From Halomonas litopenaei (GTDB lineage: Bacteria > Pseudomonadota > Gammaproteobacteria > Pseudomonadales > Halomonadaceae): DNA of 64,000 nucleotides. Within the stretch, counting starts at the first letter, position 1. Every line of letters begins with the position of its first letter. The DNA is taken from contig NZ_PXNS01000005.1 of assembly GCF_003045775.1 (NCBI RefSeq), forward strand, positions 496,001-560,000, in the 5' to 3' direction. The notes under the pieces were generated by a model. That model was not told the DNA's origin. It searched no databases and saw only the letters and a list, made by a program, of their open reading frames with translations. Below, in pieces: positions 52,285-61,137 of the stretch. The position numbers and the translations under genes are program-made.

Positions 52285-53220
52285 TCACCCCACCTGACGG
52301 CGGGGCAGGGCGGTGGTCTCCAGGGCTCGCCAGGCGTCCGGCACGGCGTCGCGCAGATGGTCGAGCAGGGCGCTGACCTTGCGCGGCTGATGGCCGAAAC
52401 CGTAAAGCAGGGTCACCGGCAGCGGTGCCAGCGACCAGTCTTCCAGGCAGCGCACCAGTTCGCCGGGGTGATGGCGTTCGCGGGCTTCGGTGGTCCACAC
52501 CGGCAGGATGCCGAGCCCGCGACCCCGGGCGATGGCGTCGATATGCAGCATCGACTGGTCGACGCGAAAGCGTGACGCCGGTGGCTGGAAGTGCACCGTG
52601 CCGCCGTGACGGTGGGATAGGGTGATGCCGCCCTGACTGTCGCCCATCAGGTCGATCCAGGCGTGATGGCCAAGGGCGTCGGGTGCCTCCGGGGTACCGT
52701 GCTTCGCCAGATAGTCCGGATGAGCGTAGATGCCGCGCTCCAGCGCGCCGAGGCGCTCCTGGCGCAGGTTGCCCTCGTCGGTCTCGCCAAGCCATACGCA
52801 GATGCCCTGGAAGTCGGGATCCCGTGGCGCCGTTTCGCCGGTACTCAGCGTCAGGCGTATCGCCGGATGACGTTCCAGAAAGGTCTCCATCACGCCGCCC
52901 AGCCAGCTTCGCGTCAGGGTGCGATGGGCTTCGACATGAAGCTCGCCGCTGACGTCCTCGCGCAGGCTGTCCAGGGTGCGCTGACCCTGTTCGGCCAGTT
53001 CCAGGATTTCCCGACTGATCACGTAGTAGCGCTGTCCGGCCTCGGTGGGCAGGAGCTGGTTGGCCTGACGCTTGAGCAGCGGTTGGCCCAGCCGCGACTC
53101 GAGCTGGCTGATTCGCCGGCTCAAGGTCGACTTCGCCAGACCCAGCTGGATGGCGCTCTGGGTCAGGCTTCCGGTCTCCATGACGCGGTTGAAGGCAAGC
53201 AGTTCGTCGAGATCTGGCAT
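52285..53220 (-). CDS. LysR-family regulator (AaeR-like by position)
   Basis: A 311-residue LysR protein: helix-turn-helix at about 5-45 (LLAFNRVMETGSLTQSAIQLGLAKSTLSRRISQLESRLG), then a type-2 periplasmic-binding-like effector domain (LHVEAHRTLTRSWLGGVMETF...GRGLGILPVWTTEA). Its ligand is likely an aromatic acid if it controls the efflux genes. In E. coli, AaeR is divergent from aaeXAB; here it runs in the same direction, 88 bp upstream. The start at 53220 is the LysR-typical one; the frame extends 38 codons upstream without support. Confidence 0.87.
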   Translation of the reverse strand: MPDLDELLAFNRVMETGSLTQSAIQLGLAKSTLSRRISQLESRLGQPLLKRQANQLLPTEAGQRYYVISREILELAEQGQRTLDSLREDVSGELHVEAHRTLTRSWLGGVMETFLERHPAIRLTLSTGETAPRDPDFQGICVWLGETDEGNLRQERLGALERGIYAHPDYLAKHGTPEAPDALGHHAWIDLMGDSQGGITLSHRHGGTVHFQPPASRFRVDQSMLHIDAIARGRGLGILPVWTTEARERHHPGELVRCLEDWSLAPLPVTLLYGFGHQPRKVSALLDHLRDAVPDAWRALETTALPRRQVG

Positions 53221-53621
53221 GGCATCACGCAAGCGGGAAGAGGGGCAACACGAACCGCAGTATGCCACGGGATCGTGCGGATGAAAATCATTCTCCCTTG
53301 TGCTGATGGCCTCTACCGCATGCCAGCCGTGCACGTCCTGCGCGTGGAGCGACGCAAGCCGGGAGGGCAGGCGGGCAAGGCGAGTAGGGGCGGGCGAATC
53401 AGGCAGGCAAGGCAGGCAAGGCAGGCAAGCCAGCTTCGGGAGGGGGTTGCGAGAGTTGCAACGTCACGTTCACGAGCAATTGTGCAACTTTGATGGAAGA
53501 ATCTAAATGATAAATATTCACATTCATTGTTATGCGCAGGTCGTCTCGACCCAGGGCGGCGGTCCTGAAACGCCAGCCATTGCGCGTGCCACCGGGTGGC
53601 TTGCCACCCCTTTTCGGAGTC
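53221..53621. other. Spacer before the first TonB receptor
   Basis: 401 bp. It holds three 9-bp tandem copies of AGGCAGGCA (53401-53427), an AT-rich stretch with a Fur-like box (53506) and a hairpin-T pattern (GGGTGGC-TTG-CCACCC then CTTTT) near 53592. No gene is seen. Confidence 0.5.
53506..53521. promoter_or_regulatory. Fur-box-like sequence before the TonB receptor gene
   Basis: AATGATAAATATTCAC matches 12 of 16 bases of the Fur consensus core AATGATAATCATTATC by my own count. It lies in the AT-rich patch 101 bp upstream of a TonB receptor gene. Confidence 0.5.
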
Positions 53622-55682
53622 ATGAAGAAGATGTTGCCTCAGCGCTTGTCAGCTCAACCTCTGTCATCTCGCAGCCTGTCTGCTGGTTGCCTGTCGCTTC
53701 ACCCTCTGTCGCTGCACCCTCTATCGCTTCACATTCGCCGCCTGGCGGCGGGGCTGTCGGGGATCGCCCTGTGTGGCGCAGTGCCGGCGCTCGGCGCCGA
53801 AGACATGGCGCTTGATGACGTGGTGGTCACCGCCTCAGGCTTCGATCAGAGCGTGGCCGATGCGCCGGCCTCGATCAGCGTGGTGACCCGGGAGGATCTG
53901 GAAAAGCGCTACTACCAGGACGTCACCGACGCCCTACGTGACGTGCCCGGGGTGATCGTGACCGGCGGCGGCGGTGGTGACAACGGTTACGACATCAGCA
54001 TGCGCGGCATGCCCGCGGAGTACACCCTGCTGCTGATCGACGGGCGCCGTGTCAGTACTCGTGAGACCCGCCCCAACGGCAGCGCCGGCTTCGAGCAGGA
54101 CTGGCTGCCGCCACTGCAGGCCATCGAGCGCATCGAGGTGGTGCGTGGCCCCATGGCCACTCTTTACGGCTCCGATGCCATCGGTGGGGTGATCAACGTC
54201 ATCACCCGCAAGGTGGCCGATGAGTGGCACGGCAACCTGCAGCTCGACACCATGCTGCAGGAAGACAGCGCGTCCGGCGACAGCCGTCAGGCCAACTTCT
54301 ATACCTCTGGTCCGCTGGTCGAGGGGCTGGCCGGGCTGACCCTCTACGGCCGTGCGACCCAGCGCGATGAAGACAATATCCTCTATGGCTACGAGGACAA
54401 GCAGGTCCAGAGCCTGACCGCGAGGTTGTCGCTGACACCCAGCGTCAACCACGACCTGGCGCTGGAGGCCAGTCGCACCGAGCAGCAGCGCGAGGCGCTG
54501 GTGGGCAACAGCGTCGATCCGGACGGTTGTCGTGGCGGCTGTGAGGACAGCTTCGACGACTACACCCAGGAGTACGTCGCCCTGACCCATACCGGGCGTT
54601 TCTCCTTCGGCACCAGCGAGACCTATGTCCAGCGCGAGGTGTCCGAGAACGAGACCCGCGAGATGGAGATCACCAACACCAACGCCAAGTCGAGCCTGGT
54701 GGTGCCGCTCGGTGCCCATATCGTCACCGTCGGCGCAAGCTTCGAGGAAGAGGAGCTGGACGATCGTACCTCGAACCAGATCTCGGATCTCACCAATGTC
54801 CGCAACAGCCAATGGGCGCTGTTCGCCGAGGACGAATGGATGCTGCTCGACGACTGGTCGCTGACCGGTGGCGTGCGCATGGATCATGACGAGAACTACG
54901 GCTCCGAGATCAGCCCACGGCTTTACAGCGTGTGGCACATGACCCAGGACTGGACCCTCAAGGGTGGCGTGTCCACCGGCTATCGCTCGCCGGACCTCAG
55001 GGAAATCACCCCGGGCTGGGGCCAGGTCAGCCGCGGCGGTGACGTTTACGGCAACCCGGATCTCGAGCCGGAGACCTCGCTCAACAAGGAGCTGGGCCTT
55101 CTCTATAACGGGGCTGGCGGGTTGTCGGCCAGCGCCACGCTGTTCCACAACGACTTCGACGACAAGATCACGCGGATCGAGTGCCCGGCCGACGTCTGTA
55201 CCGACGGCCCCAACCAGTTCGGCAGCAACCCCACCTATCGGGTCAACGTCGACGAAGCGGTCACCCAGGGGGTGGAGCTGTCGCTGTCGACGCCGCTTGG
55301 CGACTCGCTCGAGCTGTCGGCGAGCTACACCTACACCGACTCCGAGCAGAAGAGTGGCGAGTACGAGGGCGAGCCTCTGACTCAGCTGCCGGAGCACGAG
55401 TTCTCGGCCAGTCTCGACTGGGAGATCAACGATCGCCTGTCCCAGTGGACCCGGGTCACCTACCGTGGCGACGAGAGTCAGCCCACCACCGGCCCGTCCC
55501 AGAGTGAAATCGTCGCGCCGGACTACACCTTCGTCGACACCGGCCTCGGCTATCAGTTGACCGACGCCGCCCGCGTCAACGTCGGCATCTACAACCTGTT
55601 CGATGAAGACATCGACTACGACGAGTATGGCTACGTCGAGGATGGCCGCCGGCTGTGGCTGGGGCTGAACGTCGATTTCTGA
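53622..55682 (+). CDS. TonB-dependent receptor, CirA/FepA-like
   Basis: A 686-residue outer-membrane receptor for iron complexes. A signal region with repeated LSLHP (coded by 15-bp repeats, 53691-53735) ends near AVPALGA|EDM. The TonB box is DDVVVTAS, followed by the plug domain (SISVVTREDLEKRYYQDVTDALRDVPGVIV, DISMRGMPAEYTLLLIDGRRV, ERIEVVRGPMATLYGSDAIGGVINVIT). The 22-strand barrel follows, ending in WLGLNVDF with the terminal Phe. It heads a siderophore ABC cassette on the same strand. Substrate is probably a catecholate or its breakdown product, by analogy only. Confidence 0.9.
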   Translation: MKKMLPQRLSAQPLSSRSLSAGCLSLHPLSLHPLSLHIRRLAAGLSGIALCGAVPALGAEDMALDDVVVTASGFDQSVADAPASISVVTREDLEKRYYQDVTDALRDVPGVIVTGGGGGDNGYDISMRGMPAEYTLLLIDGRRVSTRETRPNGSAGFEQDWLPPLQAIERIEVVRGPMATLYGSDAIGGVINVITRKVADEWHGNLQLDTMLQEDSASGDSRQANFYTSGPLVEGLAGLTLYGRATQRDEDNILYGYEDKQVQSLTARLSLTPSVNHDLALEASRTEQQREALVGNSVDPDGCRGGCEDSFDDYTQEYVALTHTGRFSFGTSETYVQREVSENETREMEITNTNAKSSLVVPLGAHIVTVGASFEEEELDDRTSNQISDLTNVRNSQWALFAEDEWMLLDDWSLTGGVRMDHDENYGSEISPRLYSVWHMTQDWTLKGGVSTGYRSPDLREITPGWGQVSRGGDVYGNPDLEPETSLNKELGLLYNGAGGLSASATLFHNDFDDKITRIECPADVCTDGPNQFGSNPTYRVNVDEAVTQGVELSLSTPLGDSLELSASYTYTDSEQKSGEYEGEPLTQLPEHEFSASLDWEINDRLSQWTRVTYRGDESQPTTGPSQSEIVAPDYTFVDTGLGYQLTDAARVNVGIYNLFDEDIDYDEYGYVEDGRRLWLGLNVDF
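53691..53735. repeat. 15-bp tandem repeat in the signal-peptide region
   Basis: CTGTCGCTTCACCCT at 53691, 53706 (one change) and 53721 (more changes). It encodes LSLHP repeats in the signal sequence, so copy number could alter export. Confidence 0.85.
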
Positions 55683-55850
55683 TCCCTGAGGGGCCAAGGG
55701 AAAGAAAGAGAATGCCTGTCCGCCATGATCGAACGCATCGTTGCGCGAGCTTGGACGAGAAGGGCAGGTATTCTCAAACGAGATTGATTACTATAAGCGT
55801 CAATAGTGATGCCCCGCCCCATTGCGGGGGAACCGACAAGGAAGATGAGC

Positions 55851-56834
55851 ATGCGTGGAATGTCACCCCTGGCCCGAGGCGCCGTCGCGCTGGGCCAGAA
55901 AGTAGGCCCGGGGATTGGCCTGGCACTCGGACTCAGCCTGGTCACCCTGGGGGTGGCCAGCGCCCAGGAGGAACCTCGCGTCCTCGACACCGCCTTCGGT
56001 GAGGTCGAGATCCAGGGCCAGCCCGAGCGGGTTGTCACGCTCTACGAAGGGGCACTGGACACCTCCCTGACCGCCGGGGTGACGCCGCTTGGCGCGGTGG
56101 CGACCCGCGCCGCCGAGGACGTGGCCGACTACCTGAAGGATGAGGTGCCCGACATCCAGATCGTGGGCACCGCCGGCGAGGTCAATGTAGAGGCGGTTGT
56201 CGGGCTCGAGCCGGACCTGATCCTGGCTTCCTCGCGACTGTCCGAGGATACCTACGCGCTGCTGTCGCAGCTTGCCCCCACCGTGGTACCGGCGACCGAG
56301 GGCTTCGCCCCCGAGGCCTGGAAGGACGAGGCGCGGCTGTTCGGCAGGGCGCTGGGCCACGAAGGCGAGATCGATCGCGCCATCGAGACGGTCGAAGCGC
56401 GCGCCGCCGAGCTCGCCGCTACCTTCGAGGCAGAGACGTCCCAGGACAACGCCTTCCTGATTCGCTGGATGCCCCAGGGGCCGCTGGTGATGTCCACCGA
56501 GCTTTTCACCACCGGCTTGCTCGCCGCCGTCGGCCTCGACGTCCAGGACGATCAGCTGGTGCCGGCGGGACGGCCTCACAGCGACCCGCTGAGCCTGGAG
56601 GCGCTGTCGCGGGTCGACGGTGACTGGTTGTTCGTCGCGACCCTGGACGCCAACGGGGCCGAGGCACTGGACCAGGCGATGCAGAGCGACGCCTTCAAAC
56701 GCCTGTCGGTGGTCGGCAACGACCGCGTGGTGGCGGTGGACGGCCAGTTGTGGACCAGTGCCAGTGGTCCCATCGCCGCCCAGGCGGTGCTCGATGACAT
56801 CGAGCAGGCCCTGGAGGGCGTCGTGACACCGTGA
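55851..56834 (+). CDS. Iron-siderophore ABC transporter, binding protein
   Basis: A 327-residue FecB/FepB-type binding protein. Signal peptide ends near GVASA|QEEPRV. The fold signature is ERVVTLYEGALDTSLTAGVTPLGAVATR, then EVNVEAVVGLEPDLILASS and LAPTVVPA. No lipobox, so it is free in the periplasm. ATG 55851 suits the AAGGAAG site 6 nt upstream better than the ATG at 55845. Its stop overlaps the permease start (GTGA). The 168-bp spacer after the receptor gene has no evident terminator, so one operon is likely. Confidence 0.9.
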   Translation: MRGMSPLARGAVALGQKVGPGIGLALGLSLVTLGVASAQEEPRVLDTAFGEVEIQGQPERVVTLYEGALDTSLTAGVTPLGAVATRAAEDVADYLKDEVPDIQIVGTAGEVNVEAVVGLEPDLILASSRLSEDTYALLSQLAPTVVPATEGFAPEAWKDEARLFGRALGHEGEIDRAIETVEARAAELAATFEAETSQDNAFLIRWMPQGPLVMSTELFTTGLLAAVGLDVQDDQLVPAGRPHSDPLSLEALSRVDGDWLFVATLDANGAEALDQAMQSDAFKRLSVVGNDRVVAVDGQLWTSASGPIAAQAVLDDIEQALEGVVTP

Positions 56835-57832
56835 GTGCAGAGCGCAGCTTACCCGCAGGAATCCTGTTCGGCCTTGTCGTTCTGCTTGGGCTCGCCATCA
56901 TGGCGAGCCTTGTCGTGGGTGCCGGGGAGATCGGTCCGATGCTGTCGTTTCAGGCGCTGCTGGGCCTGGGCAACGAGGAGGCACGCTTCGTGGTGTGGGA
57001 CCTGAGGCTGCCGCGGACCCTGGTCGGCCTGGTGGTCGGGGTGGCGCTGGGCGTCTCCGGTACCCTGCTGCAGTCAATCACTCGCAATCCCCTGGCCGAG
57101 CCGGGCCTGCTCGGCGTCAGCGCCGGCGCCGCCTTTGCCGTCGCGCTGATGTTGCTGCTGGGTGGCAGCCTGCTGGAGCTGCGCATCGGCGTGGCCCAGT
57201 TGGGGGCCTTGTTCGGCTGTCTGTGCGTGCTCGGGGTCAGCCGCATCCGTGGGCTCGGCGCCGATCCGGTGCGCCTGGTGCTGGCGGGGGCGGCCTTTTC
57301 GGGGCTGCTTGGCGCGATGACCTCGTTGATTCTGATCACCGACCGGCGCGCCGCCGACGAGATTCGTTTCTGGGTGGTGGGTAGCCTGTCGGGACGGCGG
57401 CTCGACGACTTGCTGGCGGTACTGCCCAGCATGGCGCTGGCGGCGCTGGTGCTGGTGATGGTGGTGCGGCCGCTGGCCAGCCTGGCGCTGGGCGAGCGCG
57501 CCAGCGCCGGTCTCGGTCACCATCCGGGGCGACTGCGGCTATTGGCCATCCTGATCGTCGCCCTGCTGGTGGGCGGGGCTACCGCTATCGCCGGGCCGAT
57601 CGCCTTCGTCGGCCTGGTGGTGCCCTTTATCGCCCGTGCCATTGCCGGCCCGGAGCTGCGTCGCACCCTGTGGCTGTGCCTGCCGCTGGGGCCTCTGCTG
57701 GTGCTGACCGCCGACGTGATCTCGCGCCGCCTGGTGGCGCCCTCGGAGATGCCGCTGGGGGTGCTGACCGCGCTATGCGGGGCGCCGGTGCTGATCAGCG
57801 TCGTTCGCGCCCGCCGTCTGCCGAGCCTGTGA
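56831..57832 (+). CDS. Iron-siderophore ABC transporter, FecCD permease 1
   Basis: A 333-residue permease of the BtuC/FecCD type with ten predicted helices. Diagnostic are LRLPRTLVGLVVGVALGVSGTLLQSITRNPLAEPGLLGVSAGAAF and IAGPIAFVGLVVPFIARAIAGPELRRTLW, the latter ahead of the cytoplasmic coupling helix. Begins with GTG overlapping the preceding stop. Confidence 0.92.
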   Translation: MSAERSLPAGILFGLVVLLGLAIMASLVVGAGEIGPMLSFQALLGLGNEEARFVVWDLRLPRTLVGLVVGVALGVSGTLLQSITRNPLAEPGLLGVSAGAAFAVALMLLLGGSLLELRIGVAQLGALFGCLCVLGVSRIRGLGADPVRLVLAGAAFSGLLGAMTSLILITDRRAADEIRFWVVGSLSGRRLDDLLAVLPSMALAALVLVMVVRPLASLALGERASAGLGHHPGRLRLLAILIVALLVGGATAIAGPIAFVGLVVPFIARAIAGPELRRTLWLCLPLGPLLVLTADVISRRLVAPSEMPLGVLTALCGAPVLISVVRARRLPSL

Positions 57833-57834
57833 CC

Positions 57835-58950
57835 ATGCTGGATGATCGTTCCTTGTCTGCCGCCGCCACCCGCTCGCCGGATGAATATCGCGACTGTCAC
57901 GACCGCCGCGATGCCAGCGCCACCCCCGACGGCATGTGGCTGCTGCGCAGTGGGCGGTTCAGCCTGCTGGTCGATCGACGCCAGCTTTTTGGCGCCCTGT
58001 TGCTCGCTGTCTTGCTGGTCGGGGCGAGCCTGGCCTATCTGTGCTTCGGCGAGAAACCGCTGTCGCCGGGTAAAATCTGGGCGGTCTTCAATGGACAGGG
58101 CGCGATGCTCGATACCTTCGTGGTGGAACAGCTACGCCTGCCACGGCTGTTGGCGGCGCTTGCCAGCGGTGCCGCCTTTGGGCTGTCGGGGTGCCTGATG
58201 CAGACGCTGGCGCGCAACCGTCTGGCCACGCCCGGCATCATCGGCATCGACAACGGCGCCACCGCCTTTGCGGTGGCCTCGGTGGTGGGGATGGGCTTGA
58301 GCCTGGCGCCTTCTGCCATGGCGTTGACCGGGGCGGCCACCGCAGCGGCCCTGACCTTCGGTCTGGCCGCCGGGGGCGGTGCGAAGGGCGGTGCCAAGGG
58401 CTATCGCTTTATCGTCGCCGGCATCGGCGTCGGGGCGATCTTCGCCGCGGTGACCCAGCTGATACTGTCGCGTGCCGCCATCGATGCGGCCAACGCCGCC
58501 TACCCCTGGACCGTGGGCTCCCTGAACTCACGGCCGGCCGGAGCCGTCGTCGTTCTCGCCATCGGTCTTGCGCTGCTCACCCCGGTGGCGCTGTGGCTGT
58601 CGCGCTCGCTTAGCCTGATGCGTTTCAGCGACGCCGTGGCACTCGGTCTGGGGACGCCGCTCAGGCGTCGCAGGCTGCAGGTACTGGTGGTATCGGTGGC
58701 GTTGACGGCGCTGGCGGTATCGGTGGCGGGGCCGGTCGGCATGGTGGGGCTTTTGGGTCCGGAAATCGCGCGCCATCTGTGCGGCAACCGTCAGGTGCCG
58801 TTGATCGGTGCTGCCCTGGCCGGGGCGGCGGTGATGGTACTGGCCGACCTGGCAGGACGATTGATGCTGGCGCCGCTGGAGCTGCCGGTGGGCATCGTCA
58901 CCGCCGTGGTCGGTGGCCCCTGGCTTCTGTGGATACTGATTCGCCGCTGA
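57835..58950 (+). CDS. Iron-siderophore ABC transporter, FecCD permease 2
   Basis: A 371-residue FecCD permease, 2 bp after permease 1. The hydrophilic start is about 45 residues long (RSPDEYRDCHDRRDASATPDG), then ten helices including LRLPRLLAALASGAAFGLSGCLMQTLARNRLATPGIIGIDNGATAF and VAGPVGMVGLLGPEIARHLCGN. A loop of Gly-Ala-Lys repeats (AAGGGAKGGAKGYR) is present. Together the two permeases form the channel, as in FepDG. Confidence 0.92.
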   Translation: MLDDRSLSAAATRSPDEYRDCHDRRDASATPDGMWLLRSGRFSLLVDRRQLFGALLLAVLLVGASLAYLCFGEKPLSPGKIWAVFNGQGAMLDTFVVEQLRLPRLLAALASGAAFGLSGCLMQTLARNRLATPGIIGIDNGATAFAVASVVGMGLSLAPSAMALTGAATAAALTFGLAAGGGAKGGAKGYRFIVAGIGVGAIFAAVTQLILSRAAIDAANAAYPWTVGSLNSRPAGAVVVLAIGLALLTPVALWLSRSLSLMRFSDAVALGLGTPLRRRRLQVLVVSVALTALAVSVAGPVGMVGLLGPEIARHLCGNRQVPLIGAALAGAAVMVLADLAGRLMLAPLELPVGIVTAVVGGPWLLWILIRR

Positions 58951-59011
58951 ATTCATATTGACCCGCTCCCGGGCCAATGGCGGCCGGGGGCGCTTGTGCA
59001 AGGGGACCTTG

Positions 59012-59887
59012 ATGTCACTGACGCTGTCTTCACGATCCGATGGGATTCCCCGGGCTGAGGTGGCTTCGCACCCGGATTCGGGCCAGCTGCGGGACACCGC
59101 AGTGCCGCATCCCTATGTGGTCGAGGATCTGGTGCTCTGCCACGGCCGTCACAAGGTCATCGATGGTCTCGACCTGACGATCCCGCGGGGCAAGCTCACC
59201 GCCATCGTCGGCCCCAACGGCTGCGGCAAGTCGACGCTGCTGGCCGGGCTGTCCCGCCTGCATGCACCAAGTAGCGGGCGCGTCTGGCTCGAAGGCCAGG
59301 ACCTCAAGCGGTTTGCGGCGCGCAAGCTGGCCCGCTGCATCGCTCTGTTGCCCCAGGAAGCGTCGGCCCCGGAGGGGCTGAGCGTCAGCGACCTGATTCG
59401 CTTCGGGCGCCAGCCCCACCAGGCCTGGTATCGCCAGTGGAGCGAGGAGGACCAGGCGGTGGTGGCGCGCGCCACCGCCGCGGCGGGGCTTGAGGATCTG
59501 GCCGAACGCGCCCTCGATACCCTGTCCGGCGGTCAGCGCCAGCGCGCCTGGATCGCCATGACCATCGCCCAGCAGACACCGATCATTCTGCTCGACGAGC
59601 CCACCTCGGCGCTGGATCTGGGCCACCAGCTGGAGGTCTTCGAACTGCTGCATCGGCTGGTGGAACGAGGGCGTACGGTGATCATGGTGGTCCACGATCT
59701 TTCCAGCGCCTGCCGCTACGCCGATCACCTGGTCGCCATGCGCGATGGGCGCCTGGTGGCAGAGGGCGAGCCGGAAAAGGTGGTGACGCCGGCACTGGTC
59801 AGGCAACTCTACGACGTGGACTGCTCGCTGGTGGAAGACCCGCTGACCGGCAAGCCATTGCTGGCCGGGCTTAGTCGGAGAGCTTAA
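59012..59887 (+). CDS. Iron-siderophore ABC transporter, ATPase
   Basis: A 291-residue FecE/FepC-type ATPase: Walker A GPNGCGKST, Q-loop LLPQEASAPEGLSV, signature LSGGQRQR and Walker B IILLDEPTSALDLGHQ; His switch VVHDLS. An unusual N-terminal extension of about 35 residues (SLTLSSRSDGIPRAEVASHPDSGQLRDTAVPHP) precedes the fold. Last gene of the uptake cassette. Its 3' side is a 14-bp minisatellite. Confidence 0.93.
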   Translation: MSLTLSSRSDGIPRAEVASHPDSGQLRDTAVPHPYVVEDLVLCHGRHKVIDGLDLTIPRGKLTAIVGPNGCGKSTLLAGLSRLHAPSSGRVWLEGQDLKRFAARKLARCIALLPQEASAPEGLSVSDLIRFGRQPHQAWYRQWSEEDQAVVARATAAAGLEDLAERALDTLSGGQRQRAWIAMTIAQQTPIILLDEPTSALDLGHQLEVFELLHRLVERGRTVIMVVHDLSSACRYADHLVAMRDGRLVAEGEPEKVVTPALVRQLYDVDCSLVEDPLTGKPLLAGLSRRA

Positions 59888-59889
59888 TC

Positions 59890-60026
59890 GTCGGCAGGTC
59901 TTGGTCGGCAGGTCTTGGTCAGAAGGGCCTAGTTGGCGCGAGGCCTAGTCGCCAGGTCTTGGTCGGCAGGTCTTGGTCGGCAGGTCTTGGTCAGAAGGGC
60001 TTAGTCGGCGCCAGGTCCTGGTTGGC
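59890..60026. repeat. 14-bp minisatellite after the iron ATPase gene
   Basis: Units of TCGGCAGGTCTTGG and variants (TCAGAAGGGCCTAG, TCGCCAGGTCTTGG) repeat about nine times, including a larger near-duplication: the unit run then TCAGAAGGGC occurs twice. No coding role is seen. Confidence 0.9.
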
Positions 60027-60080
60027 GGGGCCGAACGGGTATGCAGGCCTTTAGGGAAGCGAATTCGGGGAGCCAGACGC

Positions 60081-60110
60081 AACACACCCGGCGCGAAGGC
60101 CGGGTGTGTT
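60081..60110. terminator. Hairpin between the iron operon and the PRC-barrel gene
   Basis: A 12-bp perfect stem AACACACCCGGC / GCCGGGTGTGTT with a 6-nt loop. Located between converging genes, so it could act for both. A second small stem (CTGACGGG/CCCGTCAG) lies at 60117-60137. Confidence 0.65.
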
Positions 60111-60150
60111 CGCTGACTGACGGGTGCTGCCCGTCAGCTTCGGATCGCTC

Positions 60151-60753
60151 TTAGTTGGTAGCGTCCTGAGCGGCGTCCTGGGCATTGTCGCCCGCGCCTT
60201 CGATGGCGTTGCCGGCGCTGGTCAGAGCGTTGGCGGTAGCAGACTTGGTGGTCTGCCAGGCGCTCTGGGCGCCTTCCTTGGTGTCCATCCAGGCCTGCTG
60301 AACGCTGGACTTGGTCTGGTTCCACCAGGTGTCGGTGTATTCGGGCAGCTGGGACACCTCGTCCTGAGTCATGTCCAGATGAACGCTGTACTCGATGTTG
60401 TCGAGGCTGTCGCCGTTGGCAGTCTGCACGGTGAAGTTGCCGGTTTCGACCACATACTCGTTGCCGCCGAGGTCAAGCAGGTCGCCCGCTTCGACGACGA
60501 TGGCGCGGACCTTCATGTCGTTGTCGAGAAGGATGTCCTCGACTTCGCCCACTTCATCCTCGCTCGAACCCTTGGCGAAAACGTCGGCGTCCATCAGCTC
60601 ATCGGCGGAGTAGAGGCCCTGAGCCTGCTGCTGGTTACCGGCGCCATTATTCTGAGCGGTGTTCTGCTCGGCGAAGGCGTTGGTGCCCACGGCCATGGTG
60701 CCGGCGAAGACGGTGCTTGCGATAGCGGTAGTCAGCAGATTCTTGCGGATCAT
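60151..60753 (-). CDS. Secreted PRC-barrel domain protein
   Basis: A 200-residue protein with a signal peptide (MIRKNLLTTAIASTVFAGTMAVGTNAFA|EQN), a Gln/Asn-rich linker, a PRC-barrel-like domain (YSADELMDADVFAKGSSEDEVGEVEDILLDNDMKVRAIVVEAGDLLDLGGNEYVV) and a tail rich in Ala, Gln and Thr (WNQTKSSVQQAWMDTKEGAQSAWQTTKSATANAL) that looks amphipathic. Function unknown; such proteins are common in the periplasm of halophiles. AAGGAG precedes the chosen start. Confidence 0.82.
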   Translation of the reverse strand: MIRKNLLTTAIASTVFAGTMAVGTNAFAEQNTAQNNGAGNQQQAQGLYSADELMDADVFAKGSSEDEVGEVEDILLDNDMKVRAIVVEAGDLLDLGGNEYVVETGNFTVQTANGDSLDNIEYSVHLDMTQDEVSQLPEYTDTWWNQTKSSVQQAWMDTKEGAQSAWQTTKSATANALTSAGNAIEGAGDNAQDAAQDATN

Positions 60754-61137
60754 TCCATTTCTCCTTCTCGCGGATGGTTCCAGCGATGTCATCGGTCGCA
60801 GCGGGTTCCTGTGCTGCGACTTGCGATGTTGCACGAATCATTGTGGAGGTTATGTACAAGATTTCAAGCCAGTCTTGTGAAAGAAACATGCAAGGCGCTG
60901 TTGCCCGTCGATGACGCCACCATAGAGCTTGTTTCAAACGTGCTCGAGAGAGCCGACCTGGCGCTATTTCAGGGATGATCCCTGTTTGAAAAGTCAGGTG
61001 CGCATGCGGCTTTCCATGGTGTGTTGCCTCTGGGACAATACCGGCCCCTTGCCCGCATTATCATGGCCAGGGCGACGATCGACACCGTATAAGCGGTGCG
61101 AAAGCGCCGTCCGGCCCGCCCCTCGAGGTCCTGTTTC
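60754..61137. other. Spacer between the PRC-barrel and yojI-like genes
   Basis: 384 bp between divergent genes. AT-rich near 60830-60890 (promoter area of the PRC gene, likely). I see no gene, repeat or named operator. Confidence 0.4.

Noticed and set aside
53934..55697. 587-residue minus-strand frame opposite the TonB receptor
   Set aside because: Shadow frame; the receptor on the other strand has signal peptide, plug and terminal Phe.
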